DNA from: JBAXGW01 sp037139195
GTDB taxonomy: Bacteria; Bacteroidota; Bacteroidia; Bacteroidales; JAHJDW01
Direction of reading: 5' to 3'
Assembly: GCA_037139195.1 (NCBI GenBank)
Contig: JBAXGW010000003.1
Span: 1 to 64,000 of the forward strand
Length of the DNA stretch: 64,000 bases
Shown here piece after piece: positions 34,902-42,780 of the stretch. Position 1 is the stretch's first letter. Each line of letters starts with the position of its first letter. The translations under genes were made by a program, and so were the position numbers. The notes beneath the pieces were generated by a model. It did not search any database. It was given only the letters and a program-made list of their open reading frames with translations, and was not told the DNA's origin.

Positions 34902-36713
34902 ATGCAACTTATGGCTAAACTGATTGATATTAATTCGCTTACCATTACTTTCGAAAATAAAGACGAAAAGATTTTTGCTGTAAATAACCTTAGTTTTCAA
35001 CTTGCAAAAGGCGAAACCATTGGTATAGTAGGCGAATCAGGTTCGGGGAAGTCGATAACATCATTTGCTATTATGCAATTATTGCCTCATATTGCTAAAA
35101 TAGAAGCTGGACAAATAAACTATTATAGTGAAGATGGTGCTTGCGTTGATATTCTTAAGCTTAGCGAAGATGAAAAAATAAAACTTCGTGGAAAGCACAT
35201 TGCCATGATCTTTCAGGAGCCTATGACTTCTCTCAATCCAGTTTATCGGTGTGGCAGACAAGTTGACGAAGTGCTAAAAACACATTTAAAACTGAATTCG
35301 AAGGACGCTAAAAAACGTACTTTAGCACTTTTTGAAGAAGTACTTTTGCCTAGTCCTGAAAAAGCATACAATTCTTACCCACACCAATTGTCGGGCGGAC
35401 AAAAGCAACGTATTATGATTGCAATGGCAATAGCTTGTAAACCCGATTTACTTATTGCCGATGAGCCTACTACGGCTTTAGATGTAACAGTTCAAAAATC
35501 TATAATTGCCTTATTAAAAGAGCTTCAGCAAAAATACAATATGGGAATGATTTTCATTACTCATGATTTAGGGGTTATTGCCGAAATTTCGCATAAAATA
35601 ATGGTAATGTACAAAGGGAAAGTAGTGGAAACAGGCAGTAATGAACAAATTTTGTTTAATCCACAACACCCATATACTAAAAGTTTGCTGGCATGTAAAC
35701 CCAGTTTGGAAACCGAAAAAGGCCGATTGCCAGTGGTTTCTGACTTTTTACAAATTAATGTCAATGGCGAAATATCAGCAAAGAGTTCTTCCTCACTCTT
35801 CGACTCCGCTCAGAGTGACAATAATTCATTTGCAACTATTATAAACAACGCTCAAAGCATAAGTCAGGCTGAGCGGAGTCGAAGCCTTGAAAGAGACAAT
35901 TCTAGAAGCGGAGAAATATACAAATCTCAACCTATACTTCGCGTTGAAAATTTAAACGTTGATTTTTCTATCGAAAAAAACTTCTTCGGAAAAACTACTA
36001 AGAATTTTCACGCTTTAGATAATATCACTTTTGATGTATACAAAGGCGAAACACTCGGATTGGTAGGGGAATCGGGTTGTGGAAAAACTACGTTGGGCAG
36101 AACCATTGTAAAACTTATTGAAGCAAGCTCGGGAAACATCACATTTAAAGACAAAAACCTAACTCAACTTTCGAAAAAAGAATTGAATGATTTTCGTCGT
36201 TCGGTGCAGATTGTATTTCAAGACCCCTATTCATCGCTCAATCCACGACATACTGTTGGCGAAACCCTTATTGAGCCTTTGACAGTGCATGGTATTTTGA
36301 AAAAAGAAAAAGAGCGACGCCAAAAAGTGCTTGAATTATTGCAGAAAGTAGGATTGCAAGAATCGCATTTTTACCGTTATCCGCACGAATTTTCTGGCGG
36401 GCAACGACAACGTATAGTTATTGCAAGGGCTTTGGCATTGAATCCCGAGTTTATTATTTGCGACGAGTCGGTTTCGGCATTAGATGTTTCGGTTCAGGCG
36501 CAAGTGCTGAATTTGCTAAACGATTTGAAGCAAGAATTTGGTTTTACCTATATTTTCATTTCGCACGATTTGTCGGTAGTTAAATTTATGTCGGATCGAA
36601 TGGTGGTAATGAATAAAGGAAAAATTGAGGAAATGGGCTTTGCCAAAGACATTTACCAAAATCCACAATCGGAATATACTAAGCGCTTGTTGAGAAGTAT
36701 TCCAAAACTATAA
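34902..36713 (+). CDS. Fused double ABC transporter ATPase (DppD-DppF / YejF type)
   Basis: This 603-residue protein fuses two peptide/nickel-type ABC ATPases. ABC 1 (~5-285) has Walker A GESGSGKS, signature LSGGQKQR and Walker B LLIADEPTTALD. ABC 2 (~350-600) has GESGCGKTT, FSGGQRQR and FIICDESVSALD. Each ABC is followed by the oligopeptide-family C-terminal extension (PQHPYTKSLLACKP; PQSEYTKRLLRSIP). It would power uptake of peptides or similar solutes, but no permease or binding protein is in the window, so its partners must be encoded elsewhere. The linker (~296-328) is encoded by two inverted palindromic repeats. MAKLIDI at 34911 is an equally good start. Confidence 0.92.
   Translation: MQLMAKLIDINSLTITFENKDEKIFAVNNLSFQLAKGETIGIVGESGSGKSITSFAIMQLLPHIAKIEAGQINYYSEDGACVDILKLSEDEKIKLRGKHIAMIFQEPMTSLNPVYRCGRQVDEVLKTHLKLNSKDAKKRTLALFEEVLLPSPEKAYNSYPHQLSGGQKQRIMIAMAIACKPDLLIADEPTTALDVTVQKSIIALLKELQQKYNMGMIFITHDLGVIAEISHKIMVMYKGKVVETGSNEQILFNPQHPYTKSLLACKPSLETEKGRLPVVSDFLQINVNGEISAKSSSSLFDSAQSDNNSFATIINNAQSISQAERSRSLERDNSRSGEIYKSQPILRVENLNVDFSIEKNFFGKTTKNFHALDNITFDVYKGETLGLVGESGCGKTTLGRTIVKLIEASSGNITFKDKNLTQLSKKELNDFRRSVQIVFQDPYSSLNPRHTVGETLIEPLTVHGILKKEKERRQKVLELLQKVGLQESHFYRYPHEFSGGQRQRIVIARALALNPEFIICDESVSALDVSVQAQVLNLLNDLKQEFGFTYIFISHDLSVVKFMSDRMVVMNKGKIEEMGFAKDIYQNPQSEYTKRLLRSIPKL
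35798..35884. repeat. Inverted palindromic repeats inside the ABC ATPase coding sequence
   Basis: CTTCGACTCCGCTCAG (35798-35813) is followed after 55 bases by its exact reverse complement CTGAGCGGAGTCGAAG (35869-35884). Each copy is itself embedded in a hairpin (CACTCT/AGAGTG around the left copy; AGGCT/AGCCT around the right). The pair is translated in frame as Ser/Asp-rich residues FDSAQSDN and AERSRS in the linker between the two ABC domains. The base composition is more GC-rich than its surroundings, consistent with an inserted mobile palindrome that kept the frame open. Confidence 0.85.
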
Positions 36714-36800
36714 TTTAATTTAGTTACAGTTTTATAATATCGTAGATTTTTATTGTTAACTCTGCTGTTGCCTATGGCAACTTGTTTTTGTATCACCGTG

Positions 36801-36820
36801 TTTTTCACTGTTTTTCACTG
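36801..36820 (+). repeat. Tandem 10-base duplication
   Basis: TTTTTCACTG occurs twice in direct succession, followed by a third partial TTTCC copy and a CTGTG-rich stretch to ~36857. Confidence 0.7.
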
Positions 36821-36898
36821 TTTCCTCTTTCTGTGCTCCAACTCTGTGTTACAAAGTGTAAATTAACCCAAATTAATCATTAGAAATTTCTTGCCTTT

Positions 36899-36931
36899 CT
36901 TTTTCTTGATAAAAAGAAACAAAAATCAAGG
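36899..36931 (+). repeat. Hairpin repeat motif, copy B
   Basis: CTTTTTCTTGATAAAAAG forms a hairpin and is followed by AACAAAAATCAAGG. It is the same layout as 26751-26786, with one G-to-deletion shift in each stem arm, so the stem pairing is preserved between copies. Confidence 0.65.
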
Positions 36932-37074
36932 AAAATGTTAAGCCCTGCTATAGTCTTTTGTCGCACAAGCATCGCTTCCAGGCCAGACTATAACAGCCTC
37001 TTCACACACCTCCAAGACATTTTCCAGCCAACCCACGCTACGCAGTATAAAGCTTTCGGCTTGTTTTTGATTTT

Positions 37075-37110
37075 CAATAAGTTTCTAATGCGTAGCGTTA
37101 GAAAATTTAT
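37075..37110. repeat. Hairpin in the repeat cluster
   Basis: AATAAGTTTCTAA (37075-37087) pairs with TTAGAAAATTTATT (37097-37110) with minor mismatches. Its loop TGCGTAGCG also pairs with CGCTACGCA at 37035-37043, so two alternative stems are possible. Confidence 0.55.
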
Positions 37111-37195
37111 TGCATAAAATCTTCTGTAAATTACTAAAATCAGGTGTTTTTAGTTGTTAAAATTTGCATTTTTTCAATATAAAACAGCTAATGCG

Positions 37196-37244
37196 GATTC
37201 TGGGATTAAGCAGCTTGCACCAGCAAGCATATTATTCTAGAATC
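37196..37244. repeat. Imperfect 49-base palindrome
   Basis: The outer arms GATTCT (37196-37201) and AGAATC (37239-37244) and inner arms GCTTGC (37213-37218) and GCAAGC (37223-37228) are inverted around the loop ACCA, with partial matches between them. Confidence 0.65.
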
Positions 37245-37294
37245 AAATCTTGAAATAACAATCAGCATCAGAATATTAATATCTTAATTCTCCC

Positions 37295-37329
37295 TTGTCA
37301 ATTGTCAATTGTGAATTGTCAATTGTGAA
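37295..37329 (+). repeat. Heptamer tandem array TTGTCAA/TTGTGAA
   Basis: Five consecutive heptamers read TTGTCAA, TTGTCAA, TTGTGAA, TTGTCAA, TTGTGAA. The junctions create repeated CAATTG and GAATTG sites, so the array is also locally palindromic. It is 177 bases upstream of the next gene. Confidence 0.9.
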
Positions 37330-37505
37330 TTCTCACTGGTATTTTAACTTTATAAATAAAATTTATATAATTTTTCTCAATTTAGCTATAATTCTTTAGG
37401 TAATATAAATATTATTAATTAGGTTTGTGCAAATAATTAGCTGATTATAAGCATCTGTAAATGTTTGGATACAAATAATTGATAAACAATAATATTAATT
37501 TATAT

Positions 37506-37793
37506 ATGACAATTAAGATTAAGACAAATATATTTAGAAAGATTGTATTATTATTGGGATTTCTACTATGTTTTTCTGGATTTCTGTTATCATGCTTTGC
37601 GATCATTAACTTGTCGGTAAGTAGAAAATACGAAGCTGATGATGGATGTATTGGAATTAATGGTGATAACCTATGTTTATTACAGAATTATTGGACAGCT
37701 AGTGCGATTGTTTTACTCTTAATAATGGTTGTAATTTTCATCAAAGGCAAGAAGGTATTTTCTTCACAGAAAGAATTAAATGATTATTTGTAG
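37506..37793 (+). CDS. Small two-helix membrane protein
   Basis: I do not recognise a family. The chosen start is the ATG at 37506 (95 residues); an in-frame TTG at 37479 precedes it but adds only Asn-rich residues. There are two membrane segments: ~14-40 (IVLLLGFLLCFSGFLLSCFAIINL) and ~62-80 (ASAIVLLLIMVVIFI). The loop between them has two Cys (DDGCIGINGDNLC) that could form a disulfide in the periplasm. It is preceded by the repeat cluster and followed 117 bases later by a lipoprotein gene on the same strand. Confidence 0.6.
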   Translation: MTIKIKTNIFRKIVLLLGFLLCFSGFLLSCFAIINLSVSRKYEADDGCIGINGDNLCLLQNYWTASAIVLLLIMVVIFIKGKKVFSSQKELNDYL

Positions 37794-37910
37794 TTTTTAC
37801 AAGGACGACTATTTTATGCTTCAAAATATAGTAAATATGAAAATAAAAACGTGCCTTAACTAATAAACCAGCTTTTCAGCTGTGCTTAAAACAAAATAAA
37901 AACAACAACA

Positions 37911-38528
37911 ATGAAAAATCTTAATAATGCATTTGGCTTATTCTTCCTATTAGCATTATTTGCTTCTTGTGGAAAAGGGCAAACAGAAGCCAACAAATCT
38001 AACGTAGAGAGTACGCCTAAGGCACTGCAAGAAAGTGAGCGCGAAATTAGTAGTTACAAATCTTCTAGCGACCTAACAGAAGAACTATACCAAGAAATTG
38101 TAGATAAAACGCCTTCGCTGAAAAAATTGGAAGAAGATATAGATGCCTTTAATTCAAAGCCAAATGCTTTTTTTGATAATTTTAATCAGTATGATAGCAA
38201 ATCGAAGAACTACTACGGTTCTGTTAACAATAAAGCCTCTGCTATAACAGATAGTTTGCTTAAAAGTAAAATCCAATCACTCATTGCATTAAGCAGCAAA
38301 AAATACGCTAACAAATGCGTTGAACTTAACTCTCTGATAAATCAAATTTCTACAAACTCTGTTTCTCTAAATGACCGACACAATGCTTTGAAAATAATTT
38401 TAACTATGCCGATTATTGAAAAATACCAAGATGATAATAAACCTGACAAAAAAGAATTTAAAAACTTAATTAAAGAACAAGAGAACTTAATCATTCAGAC
38501 AGAGAAAGCAACTCCAAAAATTAAGTGA
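37911..38528 (+). CDS. Predicted lipoprotein of unknown function
   Basis: This 205-residue protein starts with a lipoprotein signal (FGLFFLLALFASC, Cys near residue 21). The mature chain is Ser/Lys/Asn-rich and largely alpha-helical by pattern, with no Cys beyond the lipid-anchor and one near position 140. No family motif was recognised. It is between two small membrane-protein genes on the same strand (52 bases before the next chosen start), so a shared transcript is likely. Envelope location is well supported; function is not. Confidence 0.65.
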   Translation: MKNLNNAFGLFFLLALFASCGKGQTEANKSNVESTPKALQESEREISSYKSSSDLTEELYQEIVDKTPSLKKLEEDIDAFNSKPNAFFDNFNQYDSKSKNYYGSVNNKASAITDSLLKSKIQSLIALSSKKYANKCVELNSLINQISTNSVSLNDRHNALKIILTMPIIEKYQDDNKPDKKEFKNLIKEQENLIIQTEKATPKIK

Positions 38529-38580
38529 AGGCCCCTGTTTGAAAGCATTTGAAATAATATCTCGAAAATCCATATTAGAA

Positions 38581-39000
38581 ATGTCTATGATTTTAAAAAA
38601 CAGAAAAAACCTTGCAATAAATCTAATATTAATTGCAATTTTATATTTATCTGTTGCTTTTAATAAGGATTTTATCCGTCCTGTTTATGGAAATACGCCA
38701 ATAATCGGTATAATAACCGGTAGTTTTTCAAATTTTATGGCTGCATATATTATTAGTCTTTTTCCTGTTACATCTATTATTTGCAAGAAAATAAATACTA
38801 AAAAAGCAAGAATAATTGTTTATACTTTTTCAATCTTGGGGTTTTTAATATTAACAGCAGAAGAAATACACCCAATGTGGGGAGCAAGTACACAATATGA
38901 TTTATTTGATATTTTGGCGAGTGCTTTAGGTTCTTTATTAGCAATTTTGACTTTTGAAATAATATTTAATTGGAGTAAAAGAAAACACACAAATATTTAA
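38581..39000 (+). CDS. Small polytopic membrane protein, possibly VanZ-like
   Basis: The ATG at 38581 gives 139 residues; an in-frame TTG at 38539 would add 14. Four hydrophobic segments are visible (residues ~12-30, ~38-62, ~75-93 and ~112-130), with the conserved-looking loop EEIHPMWGASTQYDLFDILAS before the last helix. This arrangement, an acidic residue pair followed by a YD-hFDI-AS helix start, resembles the end of VanZ-like proteins but is not decisive. It follows the lipoprotein gene and ends 125 bases before the next unit. Confidence 0.55.
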   Translation: MSMILKNRKNLAINLILIAILYLSVAFNKDFIRPVYGNTPIIGIITGSFSNFMAAYIISLFPVTSIICKKINTKKARIIVYTFSILGFLILTAEEIHPMWGASTQYDLFDILASALGSLLAILTFEIIFNWSKRKHTNI

Positions 39001-39075
39001 TTTTTACTAAGCAACCTGCCAATAAAAGATTTCACCTACAATATCAATTTTCTTTATTCCACAAAATATTTAAAT

Positions 39076-39106
39076 TTTGCTTTCCAATCAATATTCTGTA
39101 TATTTA
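39076..39106 (+). promoter_or_regulatory. Promoter of the lipoprotein/DUF5723/kdsA operon
   Basis: TTTG (39076-39079), 19 bases, then TATATTTA (39099-39106) is one base off the TTTG-N19-TAnnTTTG consensus. It lies 20 bases before the TTG start at 39126. Confidence 0.6.
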
Positions 39107-39125
39107 TTGCCTTAAATATTTTATT

Positions 39126-40706
39126 TTGAAATTTTATTCTATTTGTTTTTTTCTTTTAGCACTCATTTCTATTACTGCTTGCAAAACTGACGAGCAAACT
39201 AATTGGGATGTAGATGTTCTTGCTCCTTTGGCAAAATCAAAACTTACTATTGCAAATATTATTTCCGATTCGTTGATACAAACAAACTCCGATCATTCAA
39301 TCAGTGTTGCCTACAACGACACCGTTTTTTCGCTTAATTTCGATTCTATCTTTCAAATGCCCGATACTACCATTAATACCTATTTCAAATCGCCAATTAT
39401 TACTCTTGTTCAGCCAGGTCAACAATTTTTTGCTAAAACAGATAAAGTAAAATTAAAAATTCCAGATGTTTTATTGTCAAATGTGGAAGCCCTTAGTGGA
39501 AAAATAAAATTTTATATTCGCAGCTCCATTAACGAAAAGACTAAGTTTATTTATGAAATTCCCAGAGCCCTGAAAAATGGGTCTTCACTTAAAATTACAA
39601 AATATATTCCTGCATGCAAAAATGGTGTTCCCGGCGAAACTTATGGCGAAATAGATGTTTCGGGATATAATTTTGATTTAACCGGTGAGTTTTTCAATTC
39701 TGCTAATACACTAATGGCTAATACCAAAGTTTACAATGATAGTAGCTCAAATGCAGTTAATATTTCTACTAACGATAGCATAAAGTTTTTTGTTACTTTT
39801 GATAATGTTGTGCCTAACTACGCAAAAGGCTATTTTGGAATGCAAAGCCAAGCAAGTGGAGTGAAAAGTTCGAATTTCGATATTTTCAAAAATATTATTT
39901 CTGGTAGTATTGATTTGTCGGGTATCAATCTGTCCGTTTCTATTGTCAACTATTTAGGCGTCGATGCTAAATTAATTTTACAATCTCTTATTTCTAATAA
40001 TACAAATACAGGTCATTCAGTGCCATTAAACTCGGCAATAATAAATAAACATATAAATATCAGTAGAGCTAAATCTAATGGCGTTAATGCAAATGGCGTT
40101 GAGCCTAGCATTCTTAAACTAGATATAGAAGCACTAGCTGCAAAACTTTTTATTGAAAACCTCCCAAATCAGCTGAAATATAATCTTAATATTTTCATGA
40201 ATCCACTAGGAAACATAAGTGGGGGCAACGATTTTATATATTATGGCAAAGGTTTTATGGTTATCTTAAAATTCAATATGCCTCTCTCCTTTTCGTCAAA
40301 TGCACTTACCATTGCCGATACCGCTAATTTTACCTACAATGCCAAAACTTTTGACAATATAAATGGCGGAAAACTTAATGTAATTGCCTATAATACCTTT
40401 CCAATTAAAGCAAAACTAACAATGAAACTGCTGGATGAAAATAAAAATATAATAGAAAATATTAATTTGCCCCAAATTATAGAAGCAGCCAGCAACGCAA
40501 ATTATTCAAACGATTTAATTCCAAATAAAAGCATTTTACCAATACTAATCAATGCTGATCGTTTAGCCAATTTTCGAAAAACAAAATACATTGCATTTTC
40601 TGCTAGCTTTACAAGCATGCCGCAAAATCAGCAAATTACAATTTACGATAACCACTATTTAGAATTAAAACTTTCGGCCGATTTTTCTTACAATGTAAAT
40701 AACTAA
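39126..40706 (+). CDS. Large beta-rich lipoprotein, unknown function
   Basis: This 526-residue protein starts at TTG. It has a lipoprotein signal (FYSICFFLLALISITAC, Cys at ~19), then TDEQTNWDVDVLAPLAKSKL, a beginning I associate with Bacteroidota lipoproteins paired with DUF5723 proteins. The remainder is a long series of beta strands rich in Asn/Ser with two or three repeated-looking domains. No enzymatic motif is seen. The next gene starts 2 bases after the stop, so the two are co-translated and probably act together at the outer membrane. Confidence 0.7.
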   Translation: MKFYSICFFLLALISITACKTDEQTNWDVDVLAPLAKSKLTIANIISDSLIQTNSDHSISVAYNDTVFSLNFDSIFQMPDTTINTYFKSPIITLVQPGQQFFAKTDKVKLKIPDVLLSNVEALSGKIKFYIRSSINEKTKFIYEIPRALKNGSSLKITKYIPACKNGVPGETYGEIDVSGYNFDLTGEFFNSANTLMANTKVYNDSSSNAVNISTNDSIKFFVTFDNVVPNYAKGYFGMQSQASGVKSSNFDIFKNIISGSIDLSGINLSVSIVNYLGVDAKLILQSLISNNTNTGHSVPLNSAIINKHINISRAKSNGVNANGVEPSILKLDIEALAAKLFIENLPNQLKYNLNIFMNPLGNISGGNDFIYYGKGFMVILKFNMPLSFSSNALTIADTANFTYNAKTFDNINGGKLNVIAYNTFPIKAKLTMKLLDENKNIIENINLPQIIEAASNANYSNDLIPNKSILPILINADRLANFRKTKYIAFSASFTSMPQNQQITIYDNHYLELKLSADFSYNVNN

Positions 40707-40708
40707 AA

Positions 40709-41963
40709 ATGAAATATTTATTCTTGCTTTTTTCTGTTTTTTTCTGTTCATATATATTTGCACAGAATGATGTTTTAAATAATCAAATATATGCCAATAG
40801 CTCTGGAAACATAAGTGTTTCGGGTAATGGTTCTTTTAATTCATCAACAATATCAAACAATTTTGCTAAATCATTTTTGCTAAACGACTATATTTCTTCA
40901 AACCAAATTGATAAAACTATATCGTATCTGGAAAGAAGTAACCATTTTGGAATGGATATTATTGGCAGAATGGATTACCTAAGCAAAGAACTGAAAAGGA
41001 CTGATAGCACAACCATGCGTTGGCAATTTACCTATCGTTCGGTTATTCATTCTGATTTCGATATTTCAAAAAATCTTTTTTCACTAATATTTAAAGGGAA
41101 TAAACAATTTGCAGGTCAAAATATTGACTTGGGTCATAATTCTATTCAAAATCTATCATACGATAATGTAATGATACAGGGAATTAGCAAAACAATATTT
41201 CCAAATTCTACTCACACTATTGGCATAGGAGTTGGATTGATATTAGGAAAACAAATAAATTCGGCATATATCAATAATGCATCTTTGTATACCGAAGAAA
41301 ATGGAGAATATTTAGACCTTAGCTCCAATTATTCTTATTATAGCTCTTCAAATATCCCAAACTACTACAAAGGCTACGGTATAAATGCCAATGGCTTTTA
41401 TTTAATCGAAAGCGAAAAAAACAAATATTTTTTCAGCTTCGATAATGCTGGTTTTATCAATTGGAAAAGCGGAGGAGCAATATACCGCAGCGATACCACC
41501 ATAAGATTTGAAGGAGTTGAAGTAAATGATATTTTCACAAATACCAATACAATCAATACCGATAGCATTTTTCAAAGTATTACTGGCAATGAAAAAGATA
41601 GCGGAGCATTTACCCGACCTATAATTCCCGAAATATGTTTTGCCTATGAACGTGCTATCGACCGAAATTTAAGCTTACAAGCAGCCCTTAATTTAAGAGT
41701 TAATGGTAATTTCAACCCACGGTTTTCTGGAAAAATAAAATACAATTTCAATTCAAAATTTTTCGTTTCTTTGCTCGCTTCTTATGGCGGTTATGGCTTC
41801 TATAATGGAAATACCAAAGGAATTGCATCTATAGGACTTGAAACAGCCTTCAACATCTGTAAAACATGGAATATTTATTTACAACTGCCTTATATCAACG
41901 GAATGTTATTCCCCGATAAACTCTCAGGTGCTGCTGCATTTATTACTTTGTCAAAAAAATTAT
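40709..41963 (+). CDS. DUF5723-like outer-membrane protein
   Basis: The stop codon ends at 41965 (last two bases beyond the listed end). The 418-residue protein has a signal peptide (YLFLLFSVFFCSYIFAQ) and a beta-barrel-like pattern: many amphipathic strands with aromatic ends, GIGVGLILGK, YKGYGINANGFYLI, LSLQAALNLRVNGNF, and a final AAAFITLSKKL. It resembles the DUF5723 family of Bacteroidota outer-membrane proteins. It starts 2 bases after the preceding lipoprotein gene and ends one base before kdsA. The tight coupling suggests a lipoprotein-barrel pair. Function unknown. Confidence 0.65.
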
Positions 41964-41966
41964 AAT

Positions 41967-42776
41967 ATGTTAGATTTAAAATATTTGGTTGAAAACCTAG
42001 AAAATAATTTCTTTTTATTCGCTGGCCCTTGCGTTATTGAAAACGAAACAATGCCTTTCGAGATAGCCGAGAAAATTAAAGATATTACTACTAAACTAAA
42101 AATTCCATTTGTATTTAAAGCATCTTATCGAAAAGCCAATCGATCAAGACTAGACTCGTTTTGCGGTATTGGCGATATTAAAGGACTTGAAATCATTAAA
42201 GCGGTAGGAGAAAAGTTCAACGTTCCTACTGTAACCGATATTCATTCGGCTGAAGAAGCAGAAATAGCAGCGAAATATGTTGATATACTTCAAATACCTG
42301 CTTTCTTATGTCGTCAGACCGATATTTTAGTAGCAGCAGCAAAAACCAATAAAATTATAAATATAAAAAAAGGACAATTCCTATCTGCCGAATCGATGAT
42401 TTTTGCAGTAGATAAAGTACGAAGCTCGGGTAATGATAAAATTATTCTTACTGACAGAGGAAATACCTTTGGCTATCAGGATTTAATAGTTGATTATAGA
42501 GGCATTCCTGTTATGCAATCGTTCAAGGTGCCTGTGGTTTTGGATATTACGCACTCTTTACAACAACCAAACCAAACTGGTGGCGTTACAGGAGGCAAAC
42601 CCGAGTTGATTGAAACCATTGCAAAAGCTGGAATTGCAGTTGGTGTTGATGGTTTGTTTATTGAAACACATCCAAATCCATCAGAAGCAAAATCGGACGG
42701 AGCAAATATGCTAAAACTTGATTTATTAGAAGAACTTTTGACAAAATTAATTAGAATACGAAAAGCCATAATTTAA
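41967..42776 (+). CDS. kdsA: 3-deoxy-8-phosphooctulonate (KDO-8-P) synthase, metal-dependent type
   Basis: KdsA condenses PEP with arabinose-5-phosphate for the LPS sugar KDO. The ATG at 41967 gives 269 residues; an earlier in-frame start at 41838 lies inside the preceding gene and is rejected. Motifs are FAGPCVIEN, FKASYRKANRS, VTDIHSAEEA, LQIPAFLCRQTD, LTDRGNTFGY and DITHSLQQPN. Cys22 in GPCVIEN is the metal ligand of the metallo-class enzymes; the non-metallo class has Asn there. It is in one operon with two outer-membrane-type genes before it and a T9SS cargo 4 bases after it. Confidence 0.96.
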   Translation: MLDLKYLVENLENNFFLFAGPCVIENETMPFEIAEKIKDITTKLKIPFVFKASYRKANRSRLDSFCGIGDIKGLEIIKAVGEKFNVPTVTDIHSAEEAEIAAKYVDILQIPAFLCRQTDILVAAAKTNKIINIKKGQFLSAESMIFAVDKVRSSGNDKIILTDRGNTFGYQDLIVDYRGIPVMQSFKVPVVLDITHSLQQPNQTGGVTGGKPELIETIAKAGIAVGVDGLFIETHPNPSEAKSDGANMLKLDLLEELLTKLIRIRKAII

Positions 42777-42780
42777 TTGT

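Larger units (their letters stand above)
36714..37505. other. Gene-free region rich in small repeats
   Basis: No convincing gene lies in these ~790 bases. The region holds, in order: a tandem TTTTTCACTG duplication (36801-36820) in a GTG-rich stretch; hairpin motif copy B (36899-36931); an inverted repeat CGCTACGCA/TGCGTAGCG (37035-37043 / 37088-37096) with an overlapping stem at 37075-37110; an imperfect palindrome (37196-37244); and a heptamer array (37295-37329). A 60-codon frame at 36935 crosses the repeats and shows no family features. It looks like an accumulation site for repeats. Confidence 0.75.

Noticed and set aside
36935..37117. 60-codon open frame in the repeat cluster
   Set aside because: It crosses two inverted repeats, shows no domain, signal or conserved pattern and has no promoter or ribosome-binding evidence.
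41838..41966. N-terminal extension of kdsA
   Set aside because: The extra 43 codons lie inside the preceding gene; the ATG at 41967 gives the canonical length and N-terminus.
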